A DNA stretch of 64,000 nucleotides from Protopterus annectens. Lineage: Eukaryota; Chordata; Ceratodontiformes; Protopteridae. Location: assembly GCF_019279795.1 (NCBI RefSeq), contig NC_056733.1:1996742804-1996806803 (forward strand). The letters are read 5' to 3'. Both the position numbers and the translations under genes were made by a program. The notes beneath the pieces are model-generated. The model was not told where the DNA came from, searched no databases, and saw only the letters and a list, made by a program, of their open reading frames with translations. This document shows, in pieces, positions 35,291-46,545 of the stretch (positions within the stretch are counted from its first letter, which is position 1; every line of letters begins with the position of its first letter).

Positions 35291-36030
35291 AGTTTTTATG
35301 GCTATTGAGTTTTAGTAATGCAATGAGAATTTCTGCATTACCAAAGGTGGGAAATATATTTGAGGTATGAAAGGATAGTATATTTGTTGGGATAGATTAT
35401 GACAATACCACCTGCTTTTTTCTTGGTTCTGTCCCTTCTTATTATATTATAGCCAGGTGGGAGGAGTTACGTGTTTTTTGATATGTGGCTTTAGCCAGGT
35501 TTCAGTAACTGCGACTAAGTCTGAGGAGTACTGCTTTAGCCATGCCTGAAATTCTGTTAATTTGTTGCATAAACTGTATATGCTTATGATGACTAGCATC
35601 ATCTGTTTGGGGGCTGTTGTCTGGAGTGGAGTGTGGTTTTGTGGGGGTCCAGGGTTGGGGTGGATGTTGCTGCATTGATTTAGGTTATAGGGGTAAGGAG
35701 AGTTTTGGTAGTGTTTTTTAATGGTGTTTTCAGAAAATTAGGACTTAGTTTTGGGGTAGATCTTAATGAGTGGTTGAGTATTTGTCATTTTAGAAAGTAC
35801 TGGGTATTGGTATTAATGAGGCTGGCTGATATGTTTGAGAAGCTGTGTGGGTGTTTGCCTGTCTGGGCTGGGGATGTGGCAATATTTGGATATAGATAGA
35901 TTGGTGTGGTATTGCAGGAGGTGGTATATGTTAATAGTATTAGCCAACAAAAGTTAAGTGAGAGTAGAATATAGTTACATTTTAGTGGTAGCATTATGTA
36001 TTGAAGTAGGATTAGGAAGTAGAATTAGGA

Positions 36031-36269
36031 AGTACTTTTCTGAAGTAAGAACCAATACCAAAGGGCCCTGGCTGACTAAGTTTGCAGATGACTGCAAGCT
36101 AGGAGTAGTAATTGAATCCCAAAATGACTTGGCTGTCCTGTAGGAAGGTTTGCTCCAAATAAATAACTGGTATCAAAATCATGGACTAAAACTAAATTCC
36201 AAAAAATGCATTATTGTATCCTTTGGGAAGCTATCTATCCCAGGGAACACATTAACAATATGCCCCTAA
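36031..36269 (+). mobile_element. CR1 host element, piece 2 of 3 (RT catalytic block)
   Basis: Reads FSEVRTNTKGPWLTKFADDC (intact FADD, 36080-36091), KLGVVIESQNDLAVL, a stop, then NHGLKLNSKKCIIVSFGK and IPGNT. It joins piece 1 at its left and is cut at its right by the L1 insertion. The last 16 bp (36254-36269) are the L1 target-site duplication. Confidence 0.85.
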
Positions 36270-36743
36270 TCCCAGATATGCCCTTACAGTAGATGCAACT
36301 AAAGCTTTTGATAGAGTAAACTTACACTTTCTCTTTAATATACTGCCTTTATATGGTTTTCCTCAAGAATTCATTAAAATAATCCAGGTTCTCTATCAGA
36401 AAGCTTCTACCACTATACAGGTAAATAAACTTATAACTAACCCTATACTCTTATCCAATGGTACAAGACAAGGATGTCCTCTTTCGCCATACCTATTTAA
36501 TCTTTATCTAGAACCCCTCCTTCTGTTTATTTCACAAAAAACTTTCATCATATTCCCAGAATCCACAATACAAATCTTATATACTCGGCCTTTGCTGATG
36601 ACTTAAATATATATTTCCAACTCCCGACTACTGACATCCCAAAAATACTTAAAGTTATTGATGAGTTCTCGGTAGTTTCAAATTATAATTTAAATTTAAA
36701 CAAGTCACACATATTTCCCCTCAATCCTATAGGGCATAAAGAA

Positions 36744-37034
36744 TTGTACTTTCCTATGAGTGAGATCAAAATAAATTACCAGATAAAATATTTAGGAATA
36801 ATATTTACTTCAGACTTCAAAGATATTATAAACAATAACCTACTAACTACATGGACTAGTATTCAAAACAATATGGATAGATGGAAAAGCATTAATACGT
36901 CTCTACTGTCAAAAGCTAGTGTTGTCAAGATGAATTTTCTACCAAGAATACTCTTTCAATTAAATGCTACCTTTTCAAATATTCCCCAAAACTTCTTCCT
37001 TGCCATGGAAAAAGCTATATCAAGATCCTTATGA
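36744..37034 (+). pseudogene. L1-type ORF2, post-catalytic segment
   Basis: This frame continues from the FADD block upstream. It reads INYQIKYLGIIFTSDFKDII, TTWTSIQNNMDRWKSINTSL and LLSKASVVKMNFLPRILFQL, then ends at a TGA in place of a codon that the next frame (from 37035) continues without shift. The pattern KYLGIxL and GRxxxxKMxxLPK is diagnostic of L1-type RT thumbs. The TGA is probably a decayed TGG. Confidence 0.85.
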
Positions 37035-37094
37035 TATCCCAAATCAACCAGAATTAAATATGCAAAACTTGTACTCGCCAAAGATAAGGGGGGA

Positions 37095-37991
37095 TTGGGG
37101 TTACCTGATTTTAAGCTTTACTATAGTATAATTACTGTATACAGACGAATACAAATAATAAACTATGACTCATATATAAATACTTGGACACCCCAGTGGT
37201 CCAAAATTGGGTATGAACAGTTGAAATTCCTTGGCTGTAATATTAAATCCTTACCATTCTTGAATTTAAACCAGGCTAGTATATACACAAATAATTTACA
37301 CCCACTAATTAAAAACATGATTCTTACAACACAGAAACTATTTAAATCATTGCAATTAGCTGAAGCTTTTGTCCTTATACAACCGTTACACCTAAATCCT
37401 AATTTACTAATAAATAATAAACCAGTAAATCTAATAAACTACCCCCTGATAAAAGATTACACAATATGGGATATATACCAATGGAAAGACTCTAACACAA
37501 GGCAAATGAGACTCGAACTCAAACTTCCTATGAAATATAGTATTATCCTTAACCAACTTCATCATCTTATAAATGCTAAATTCTCACAAATACACACTGA
37601 CTTACAGAACATAGATTTAGTTAAATTAATACTTGAAAATCTTGCGATTAAAGGGAAAACAATTTCTAGGACTTATAAAATTGTAATGAGTGCAAAACAT
37701 AATAATTCTTTATTATTTTCAAACTATTGGCAAATGAAAATTCAATCACTGACTGAAGAAAATAAGAAACTAGCCATTGATGAAAATACAATCAAATTCA
37801 TTCCTTACAAGAAGCTGTTATATACACAAATTATGGTAAATAACAATCTATATTATACCTTATCTAAATTAAATAAATTCAATCCTAACTTTTTGCGTAT
37901 ATGTCCCCATTGTCCAGATCAAGCAGCTGATATTTACATGTCATGTGGAACTGTACTAAGATACACAACTTATGGTGTTCCTTCAGAGTAA
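37095..37991 (+). pseudogene. L1-type ORF2 C-terminal domain, 298-residue open frame
   Basis: The longest open frame in the window. It lies in the same phase as the segment before the TGA at 37032 and starts internally. Blocks: MGLPDFKLYYSIITVYRRIQ (family GGLGLPNxxxYYxAxQ) near the start, KLPMKYSIILNQLHHLI, and CPHCPDQAADIYMSC at the end, where a frameshift near 37945 transfers the reading to MWNCTKIHNLWCSF in the frame at 37943-38287. The AT-rich codon use is typical of this element. ORF2 C-terminal region binds RNA/DNA in the family; exact role is not settled. Confidence 0.85.
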
Positions 37992-38699
37992 GATTAGAGA
38001 AGATGGGATATGAAAAATCAGCCCTTACTTGGGAGATAGCTATATTGTACATTAATATCAATCAACTCCCAAAAATATTAAAACATGTCTTTATTATGAT
38101 GTGTGACCTTATTAAATTCTTTATTACAAAGAATTGGAATGTCATGTCACCAATTACATGGGAAAATTTTAGCAATCTTGCTATCAAATATATCTCATCT
38201 CACAAATTAATTTATTCAAAAACAAAAAACAAACGCTATTACCAAAAATATTGGGGTTACTTGCTAGATATAATTCTTGACAAATAAAATTTGCCTACAA
38301 ATTGTCATGAAAAGCTAACCTTTAAATAAGAAATGAATGTAGTATAACCAGTCTTTCTTGCATCTTCTCCCTTTTCTTAGTATATGTGTAACTAGATATT
38401 TTCCCTAAACATACAAATAAATAGTTAAATTTCTATTTTTACTTTATATATAGACTATCCTCATTCTAACGATCCCTTATGAGACCAAATGAACATAAGA
38501 ATTCTCATACTTTACTTGACGATGTAGTGACTTCTTGTGTATATATTGTATATATAAATATATGTATAATTTTCTCGGAACGAGATTGTTGTCTGCTTTC
38601 TTTAGATAGGTATTTGTATTGTTTATTTGTGTTGTTGAGTTACCGTATTGCTGTTATTTGACAAAAGAAAATTGAAATAAAGAGATTTTGGAAAAAAAA

Positions 38700-39575
38700 A
38701 ACAATATGCCCCTAAGAGTTGACCCAGTTCGGGATTTGGGAACTTATGTGGACAATGGCCTAACTTTTGTCCAACATGTGTCCATTTTTGTAAGAAAGTC
38801 ATTCTATATTGCACAGGCTGTAACAAAGGGATGGTGTCTAGATCTAGGGATATTATTGTCCCTCTTTACTCAGCCCTCATTAGACCAGTCATTGAATATA
38901 ATGCCTCCTTTGGCATGCATCTGTTCAGGCACATGCAACAATTGGAATGCCAATAGAAAAAAAATGATGTAAGGCCTAAACAACATGTCCTATATGAACA
39001 AACTCAAAGCCCTGTCACTATACACTGTATCCTACAGACTACTAAGAGCTGATCTGTGTCTGGCATACAAGGCATCCTCAGACCCAGTACTGATAGATTT
39101 ACTGCACATCAGCAAGTCAAATTGCATCAGAAATACTCAATCTAGGGCTCTAAACCTCTTCTGCAACATCAACAGAACAGTTTGGAGAAACAAGTATATC
39201 TCACTTAGAATACTGCTGCTCTGAAACAGACTCCCCATCCACATAAAACAGAGTGCATCCCCATCCATATTCAAGCACAGCTTGGCTCTATAGATGGAAA
39301 AAAATAAAATTTAACCCAGGACTGTCCCCTGTACTCCTAATGTTCAGAGGCAGCTCCTAAATGCTTTATCCCATGCATGGGTCCCCTCATATTATTTATG
39401 GTATTATCCCAGTTATTTTCACTGAGGTAATATATAATGATCGACCATTGGATGGGTAAGACCAATCTATAACTAAATGGGATAGATTAATTTGAGGACA
39501 AAAAGGGAAACTGGCTAGACATAATTGGTTAGGCAGCAAAGGCAGCGAGTCCAGTACCAACCTCTGAACCTATGA
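38700..39575 (+). mobile_element. CR1 host element, piece 3 of 3
   Basis: Resumes right after the second TSD copy with LRVDPVRDLGTYVDNGLTFV and RKSFYIAQAVTKG. A frameshift near 38845 gives IIVPLYSALIRPVIEYNAS in another frame. Next come LKALSLYTVSYRLLRADLCL (38985-39224) and the 3' UTR words GGGTAAGACC and GCGAGTCCAGTACC, ending in CCTCTGAACCTATGAAC near 39575. It completes the element begun at 30935. Confidence 0.8.
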
Positions 39576-40944
39576 ACTGCAAGCAGAGAGGGGCATCATT
39601 TAACTGGAAATGAGGATCAGGAAAGAAAGTGAAACTAAAGGCTGTATGGTATTTTGGAAGTTGAGGAAAAACAGACTGAATGAAGCATGTGAAAAGCAAG
39701 GTGGCACAGTAGACAAGTTTTATGAAAGATTCGTTAGGAAGAATACAGTTAAAATATTTGCAGCTAAGAGATTCAGAAGCTAAATATAGTAGACTGAGGC
39801 TAATTTTAATAGAATATTTTACTTGCTATAAAAATACCAAATAGCAAATACTGTGGAAGTTGTGGCAACCAGGTAAAAAGCTATCAGTGGCAGGGAGACC
39901 CATATTTGTAGAATATTTGAGAATATTTTAAGGTTATATTGAAATATGTTTGGTGTTTTTTGACTGCAATATGAGAATGCAAAAATGGAGACGGAAATTT
40001 AGACTGTCATTCAAGACTATTTTGATAGTATTCTAGAAAGGTAAAGTGCTGTCTTTTGATAGTCGAGATGAAGCTAGTGGAAAATTAAGAGAGTTACCAG
40101 TGACAATAATTCAACTACAAGTGGAAAAAGAGATAAAATACTGTTGAACTAACAGACTTGATACTACAGGAGAAAAAAAAAGATTATTGGGAGGAGAGAT
40201 TGAATTTAACTGAAATGAGTCAATTGTATATGCATGCTATCCCAGGCTGGTTAAACTGGAAAGTTCTGTGTGACAGCATAAATAGAAGTACAGTTGTGGG
40301 TATATTTTGTAAAAACAAGGCCATGAAAGTTGCATTCAGCAAGCAACTTGTGGGTACTGAAATGGCCATAATACGGGATAAATGATTTTACATTGTTTAT
40401 TAGCAGGTTTTGCCTGCAACAAAAGTTAAATGCTTATAAAAAGATGTTACTGAAGTTAAACTTTTACAAGTTTGAGTTTTCTCATGTTAATTAAAATTAA
40501 AGAACATTGTATGTTTAGTAGCTTGAGAAGGCACGTTATTTTAGTTGTTAACTAAAGTTATAACATGTGGAGAAGGATAACCAAAAAAATGTGAGTTTTG
40601 ATTTTGAATATAATTTGGTGAAGAACTCACCATATCTATTAACTATGGAGGAACTTTATGAAGGTATTGCGACATGTACATTTTGGGAGTTACATACAGC
40701 CCTAACACGGTGCTGCACAGTACCATATAAGGCTGGCTGTGCTAAATTCTAATGAGGCAGTCCAGAGAGAGGTATACACTAATTAGCTATGCGCCTCTCG
40801 GATGGAGCTGTCTCCAGGAATGCATGTATATGCTGAGAGATTAAAGAAGTCGTTCAGCTGTGTACATCAGCCCAGCTGGCCCCACCACATCATGGCAGTG
40901 AACACACCCAAAAGGCCATGTTCAACTACTTAACTCAATCATGT
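39576..40944. other. Unrecognised sequence
   Basis: Plus-strand frames such as 40158-40385 (DYWEERLNLTEMSQLYMHAI ... WKVLCDSINRSTVVGIFCKN) look protein-like but are split by stops and match no family I know. They may be a remnant of a further retroelement ORF. No TIR or tail recognised. Confidence 0.35.
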
Positions 40945-41225
40945 ATGGGGGAGCACTGGACACCATGGACATAATAGCACCGAACATTAATATGGGGCTC
41001 TGGGGGTAGGGAGAAACACTGGACAGCAGGGATTCTACAAATGTGCCATAATGTCACTTATGGGAGTATTGGGGATTGGACATAGGAGGACATATTAGAC
41101 ACCAGGGATTCTACAGGTGAACCATAACAGCACTTACATCAGTATGAGGACTGGGGGAACACTAGACATCAGGGATTCAACAAATGTGCCATAATGGCAC
41201 TTCAGCTATTATGGGGGTTGGTGTG
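40945..41225 (+). repeat. Degenerate ~75-bp tandem repeat
   Basis: Three to four diverged units containing ACACTGGACACCAGGGATTC-like and TGCCATAATGGCACTT-like words, for example near 41010, 41095 and 41165. Confidence 0.7.
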
Positions 41226-41268
41226 GGTGGAGCCACAGGAGGGCACACAAGTCAGTGATGGGGACCGT

Positions 41269-41269
<1 letters not shown>

Positions 41270-41332
<63 letters not shown>
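41270..41332 (+). repeat. (GT)n microsatellite
   Basis: About 31 uninterrupted GT units. Confidence 0.98.
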
Positions 41333-41334
<2 letters not shown>

Positions 41335-41765
41335 CTTTTAGCTGTGGGGAAGAGACTGTGGGGGGTGGAATACCAATGTCTACACAATGTGCAAATCAGC
41401 AATGATCGGCACATTGCTGTAGTAACTACAATTCAGAGACATGACAATTAGCTGATAATGAAGTATTTCCTCATTGCCGCTAACATATCTCTAAATCACA
41501 AAATTCCACATCGTGGAAACAGGGCCTTTTTAGCCAGAGCCCTACAGCTTGTGTTAAGCCTTTTAATGAATTCCTGGTGATCAAACCATGCCAACTATGG
41601 GTAAATCCTGATATACCACCATGTCATCAATTACTGTTAAAATAAATTATTTAGTACATAAATAATAATATAATGTATTTAGCAGGTTGCTGTTAGACAC
41701 TGTTAGACAGTCAAAGCCACTTCATTCCATGCAGCATAAACAAAGACATACACACACATGCATGT

Positions 41766-41767
<2 letters not shown>
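41333..41767. other. No recognised feature
   Basis: No coding or repeat signal recognised between the two dinucleotide arrays. Confidence 0.5.

Positions 41768-41839
<72 letters not shown>
41768..41839 (+). repeat. (CA)n microsatellite
   Basis: About 35 CA units. Confidence 0.98.
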
Positions 41840-41841
<2 letters not shown>

Positions 41842-42393
41842 CCTTGTAACTGTCACTGGCAGGTCCTTGCAATTGTTGCTGTGGTTACTTAAATTAGCTT
41901 TGTCATTTTTATTTTATTTATTTATTTTATTTTTACTGCTCATTAATCACAACACTTTAAGAGCTGTAGTTAGAGAGTGGAAAGGAAATAACAGCTCAAC
42001 TAAACAATTTAAGTCATGGTACACAGATTTCATCCCAGAATAAGTGTCCTTTTTACTGGGCTTTCCTGTACATTAATTTCCCCACTTTGGAATGTTGTGT
42101 GCCCATTGGGGATGGCTGATTCTCCAGGCCCATTTTCTAATTCAGAATAATGTGAATTACAGTTCAGTTTACATAACATACACTGAGTTGACATACAGGT
42201 TTTTTTCATATGCTTTTTTTTAATTTATCAATAGTTGTCTTAATGTACTGTTTGGACTGTTTGGACAAGTGAATCTCTTGAAACTGCACATATATAGACT
42301 ATAATAACAAGAAGATATTGTTAAATTATAGAAGTCAGAGCACTACTTTTGCTTAGATTGAACAATAATGATTGACTAGGCATGAAGGTTTAT
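41840..42393. other. No recognised feature
   Basis: AT-rich; nothing recognised. Confidence 0.5.
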
Positions 42394-42404
42394 GATATAT
42401 ATAT

Positions 42405-42494
<90 letters not shown>
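42394..42494 (+). repeat. (TA)n microsatellite
   Basis: About 45 TA units, ending at the left end of the TIR element at 42495. Confidence 0.97.
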
Positions 42495-42496
<2 letters not shown>

Positions 42497-42986
42497 TTTA
42501 CCATCAAAATAACGAATGAAGGTTCAACGAACACTGGATTTCAAATTACAGTTGATTGAATACTGTGTTGTCAAACTTTCATGTCTGCGAGTCTCCGTTT
42601 CAGAGTACGCATTGTGCATTTGCACTTATGTGATCGACCTTACTACTAGAGATTACGGTACAGTACAGATTGGGAAATTTACCCTTTTCCCCACTGTAGT
42701 GTGGTCTTGGAGTAAGAATATATAATTTGCAAGGGGTGTGGGGGGTGCAGCCCCCCCCAAAGGGAACGGTGCAGGGGGGCTTGCCCCCCCCCTGCAAAAA
42801 CATGAAGTTCAGTGTTGTGCAGTGCATTCTTACTGCTGACAACCAGAATTTAACTTACTGTTGTAAAAGCTGCTGGGGAAATAGTATGTTGAATAATACC
42901 AAATTCGAATAATCGGCATGTTATTCAACATACTGACCTACTCAATGAACATTTGTTTTTGTCATTCGTGATTTTGATAGTAAACC
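42495..42986 (+). mobile_element. Non-autonomous TIR element in (TA)n
   Basis: Ends are inverted: GGTTTACCATCAAAATAACG at the left and the complement of GGTTTACTATCAAAATCACG at the right, about 25 bp with two or three mismatches. TA-type dinucleotides flank both sides, which fits a TA-targeting family such as Tc1/mariner but cannot be proven because the target is (TA)n. Inside are a GC-rich snap-back near 42733-42803 and a perfect 14-bp inverted repeat (AGTATGTTGAATAA ... TTATTCAACATACT). No transposase ORF. Confidence 0.75.
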
Positions 42987-44590
42987 TATATATAAAGCAC
43001 ATACTTCATAAACTCTGAACATTAAAAATCACAACACTAACCTTTACAAATCATAACAAAAGGTCAGAACAAGGAGCACATCCTTGTATTTCAAAATAAA
43101 AAGGTCCTCTAGTAACACAACATATACAGTTAACAAGAGAGAATGTTTGTATAGACTTGGTTCATTTATTTAATAATGCATGTAGTCTTAAATGCAGCTA
43201 AAAAGGCATGACTTTAGGAAGAACATGAATAGATCTAGGAGTAGCAAAGCTAAATCTTACAGCAAAACCATAGTGCTATGCCTAAGTCATCAGAGTGGAG
43301 AGGTATATCAAGCAATTGTATGAACATGTTCTTGAATCTGAATCTATAGATTTAATACTTAAAGAGAACAAGAAGATTTATTTTTAGGTTACAAATGCCA
43401 GTTTGTTCTGCCTAGTCTGTTAACATATTAAGAAATCAGCCTCCTCAGCAAAGACAGGAACACAATGACTTATACAAATAAAATGTTTATGAAGCACTGA
43501 TATTTTAAAAGGAAGTCAAAATCACTTATGCTTCCTTCTATGTGAAAAATAAAGTTTATTATATTTTTTGAGAGAGCTTATCAGGAGAACTATTGAATAT
43601 AAACAATTTTGAGAGATGGATGCTTGTCACTGATATTAGGTGTAAATTAATGGAGGATTAGATAATTTTAGCATTAATTAAAAAAATATGATCAAAAACA
43701 TTACACTTTATTAAAGGATGGGTGATACTGATTGGAGGATTGGGGTCTTAGTGGGGTGCTTTTAATTGAGGTTGCTTAGACCTAATGAGTAAACTGGCAT
43801 ATGTTATGTTTGTTAAAATCTATGACTGTTATGTGGTGCTAATTAATACCAGTCATGCTTTCTTTGATGGTGAAGGACGGCCATTTGAATTATGATATTA
43901 AAATGTTGTGGATTAAAGAAGGGGCAGTTGACTTTCTTATCTTCTTGTTGGTAAGAAATTTGGGGAGGATAAGGTGTTACCCAGGAAAAGTAGGGGCATA
44001 TTTGGCTAGTGAAATATGTCTTCAAGAGTGCAGTGAGAATGTTTTATGTATGATTAGTTTGACAATTATAATATGTGTTTCTCAAATACTGCTTTCAGGA
44101 ATGGGTTAACAAATGCAATGATAAAGGCAGTGTATATATGGAGAGAAAAATATGTGAGATTTGGATAAGAGTATGGCCAATGTGAGAGCAGGGCAAAGAG
44201 TAGTTAGTAACAGACATGCAACTAGGATAGGAGCCATGAGCCAGTACAATTCAAAGTTGTATCTAATAAGAACAGCAGGTTGCTTATTCATCTGCTCCAT
44301 AACAATTGAGTAATGGATGCTGTAGAGAGCATAGAGTCATGTTGATCAATGGCTAAAGGACAAGCACCATACTATCAAAGAGAGTGCTGTTACACTGAAC
44401 AGTCCGGGATGCCTGCACTAACAGACTGATGTCTTATATTTTATGTCTTTGTAAATATTGTAAATATATTTGGATTATTATACAGCAGCCCCAATAAAGA
44501 TTAAGAAAAAGACTTAAGTGTCTTATGGCTAAGGCTACCCTGTAAGTAAGAAAAACTAGGCAAGGCAGTAGCAGCAAAACAGTCATAGAT
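42987..44590. other. No recognised feature
   Basis: AT-rich sequence. The frame 43855-44109 is hydrophobic and cysteine-bearing but has no domain or homologue I recognise and no splice context. Confidence 0.45.
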
Positions 44591-44704
44591 CCATAAGTGT
44601 TTACTAGGCTAATGACCACAAGGGCCTTTTTAAGCCTAGCCATGCATCCCAAATCAGTGAGAAGTTCTGGTACCCTTGATAAGTGTAAGCAGGGGCTTGG
44701 GAGA

Positions 44705-45334
44705 TTAAACATTTACAGGCAGGGGCCTGGGATACGAACTATTTACAGGCTGCCTGTGTCCATTAGAGACACAGGTGCCAAACCAAGGATGAATTTCCCT
44801 GTTCTCCATCCAGTTGTCAAAGTTCCACTTGAATTGGGTTAAGGAAGAACTTTGCTTCACAGGTATGGGGAGCCTGTTCCAGAGATGGGGTAGTCTCTGG
44901 GTTACATACCTGTTCCTCCAGTAGGTCCTATTTATATCACAGGCAAGGTTTAAGTCATTAGAATGGGTAATTCTGGTGTTGTTTGTTTTGTGGGTATGCA
45001 GGAGGTCCATCAGAGAGAAGTCTGACAATGCTCTGTATACCAGGCATAGATCTCTCCTCAACAGCCTGTAGGAGACAAAATACAGGGATAGGGCCTTGAG
45101 GCAGTCTGAAAAGGATATGTTACTTATGCCCTGTATTCTTTTAGTGAGGAACCTCTGTGGACGTTCTAGTTGCTGGATATGCCTGGTTAGGTACATACCA
45201 AAGGGGGCACTGTACTCAGTGATTGGTATGATGAATGCCGAATACAGTGGAACAGTGACTTCCTTGGATCTAGATGCCATACCTTTGTTTATAAGTTGCA
45301 CAGTATAGAATGATTTCCTCACTACTATAGACAC
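44705..45334 (-). pseudogene. CR1 ORF2 C-terminal domain, 209 residues
   Basis: Minus-strand frame beginning SIVVRKSFYTVQLINKGMAS and containing VPLYSAFIIPITEYSAPFGM, ERPQRFLTKRIQGISNISFS and WMENREIHPWFGTCVSNGHR where other copies have WMGNRKYTPGI. It follows the RT core of the same element after the MITE. The start is internal. It is nearly the same length as the frame at 33646-34275 and clearly the same family, though from a different subfamily copy. Confidence 0.82.
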
Positions 45335-45349
45335 TTGATGGTCAAAGGC

Positions 45350-45668
45350 ATACCTTTCAACCTCTTAGTGCAAGAAATCTGGACAAAGCCCAACAAAATG
45401 GTGGGACAAAGGCCCAAAAATAAGGACACTTTTTAAATATTGTTCTTATAAACTTAGAAAGTTGCTAGAGTAACAGGATTTGTTTTAACATACATTTTTC
45501 TAAAGGATTTGAAGTCTGAAACTCAAATGTATGTCATTATTTAGTGACTTTAATCCTCAGCTCATTCCAGTGATTTGCCAAAAAAAAACATATTTTATTA
45601 GGAACAAACCAAAAATATGAGCCAATAAATCTGGACATTCTGCAACAATCTAGACAGTTGAGAGGTAT
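45350..45668 (-). mobile_element. MITE copy 3, with 10-bp target-site duplication
   Basis: Starts ATACCTTTCAACCTCTTAG and ends GTTGAGAGGTAT. The direct repeat GGTCAAAGGC flanks it at 45340-45349 and 45669-45678. Excising the element and one repeat restores the CR1 reading SNLAFDHQVSIVV. The 319-bp body is the reverse complement of copies 1 and 2. A 9-10 bp TSD is the size made by Mutator-type transposases. Confidence 0.88.
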
Positions 45669-46545
45669 GGTCAAAGGCTAGATTACTATCTATGTGTGTC
45701 CTTAAATCCCTGACTACTGGATCAGCTCTAAGGTGTGTGTTGTCAACGTGATAGTTACCAGGTGTGAGTGACTTTCTGAAGGATACTATTATGCATTTCT
45801 TGGCATTAAGTTTTAGTCCATGGCTCAAACACCAGTTGTTTGCACTTGGTCAGTGTGGGGTTCAATGACAGCTCCTACTTTGGAATCATCTGCAAATTTA
45901 GTCAGCAAAAGGCTATTGACATTGGCCTTGACTTCAGAGAAGTAAATGCCAAAAAGGAGTGGGCTCAGGAATGATCGCTGAGAGACTCCACTTGTGACTG
46001 GCCTCTTTGTAAAGGTGAACTCCCCAATTCTGACTTCCCGGGTCCTATCTGTGAGCCAGTTGGCTATCTACTGGGTGACATAAGGGTTTGTACCTAATCT
46101 CTTGAGTTTGTCAACAATACCCAAGTGAGGTATTGTGTCAAATGCCTTGGCCAGGTCAAGGTAGGCAGTGTGAACCATTTTGCCCTCATCCATTACTTTG
46201 GTGACCTTCTGAAAGAAGTCTACCAGGTTGAGTAGGCATGACCTGCCCTTGACAAAAGCAAACTGGGTTGGGTCCAGAGTCTGGATGTTTATTATATCAT
46301 TACTGATCATTTCCATGATAATTCTTTCTATGGCTTTGCATATGAAAGAAGTGAGTCTTATGGGCCAGTAGTTTCCAGGGTCTGTAGATGGCCTACCTTT
46401 CAGCGGAGGGATGACTGTTTCTGTTCTCCATTCATGAGGCACAAAGCCTGTTTAGAAGCTATGGTTAAATAGCATTTCCAGAGGGCCTGATAGGTTATGT
46501 TTCATGCTATTTAGAAGCATGGGTGCCCACAGGATTTTTTGCAGG

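Larger units (their letters stand above)
31077..36030 (-). mobile_element. L2-like LINE inserted in CR1, nearly complete ORF2
   Basis: On the minus strand the element runs from about 36030 to its (AAATA)-type tail at 31077. It has an AP endonuclease (VAVTETWLKP near 35505, GDVNINWLN near 35160-35190, SDHLPAYTH near 34980), linker (NPKTFWKTIKNILTPG near 34520-34560), and RT (NLPPE, HGFRPSHSTTAAL and LDLSKAFDMVSQKKLLQEL at 32930-33090, GVPKGSILGPLLF near 32490). The catalytic block reads CTDD where YADD is expected. Then come ESRLNNAQLLLNPNKTKLLL near 32290 and FATNSSYRTHHCSTLKEL near 31930. Two later elements interrupt it (32530-32830 and 33561-34497). It has no minisatellite in its 3' UTR, unlike the copy at 25276. 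Confidence 0.8.
36270..38699 (+). mobile_element. 5'-truncated Tx1/L1-type LINE with 16-bp TSD
   Basis: Begins inside RT at ALTVDATKAFDRVNLHFLFN, then GTRQGCPLSPYLFNLYLEPL and FADDLNIYFQ (36593-36622). These blocks are L1-clade in type (DAxKAFDxV, RQGCPLSPxLFN). After it: QIKYLGIIFTSDF and SKASVVKMNFLPRILFQLNA, the conserved post-RT region, and the C-terminal zinc-like CPHCPD with MWNCTKIHNLW. Disruptions: frameshift near 36545, TGA at 37032-37034 and frameshift near 37945. AATAAA-like GAAATAAAG and an A-run end it at 38699. AACAATATGCCCCTAA flanks it (36254-36269, 38700-38715). Confidence 0.92.
44590..46545 (-). mobile_element. CR1-type LINE, RT to 3' end
   Basis: Minus strand. RT starts at MPHEWRTETVIPPLKGRPST (46442), with NYWPIRLTSFICKAIERIIM, FAFVKGRSCLLNLVDFFQKV, HTAYLDLAKAFDTIPHLGIV (first catalytic Asp) and, in another frame, SGVSQRSFLSPLLFGIYFSE and LTKFADDSKVGAVIEP (intact FADD, near 45890). 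The C-terminal part is the 209-residue frame 44705-45334. A MITE at 45350-45668 splits LAFDH from QVSIVVRK. The 3' end near 44595 has ACTAGGCTAATGACC on the plus strand. Other damage is a frameshift near 45835. Confidence 0.88.

Noticed and set aside
41194-41451. Frames of 85 (+) and 70 (-) residues across the (GT)n run
   Set aside because: Their cores are translated dinucleotide repeats (CVCV / THTH), so they are artefacts.
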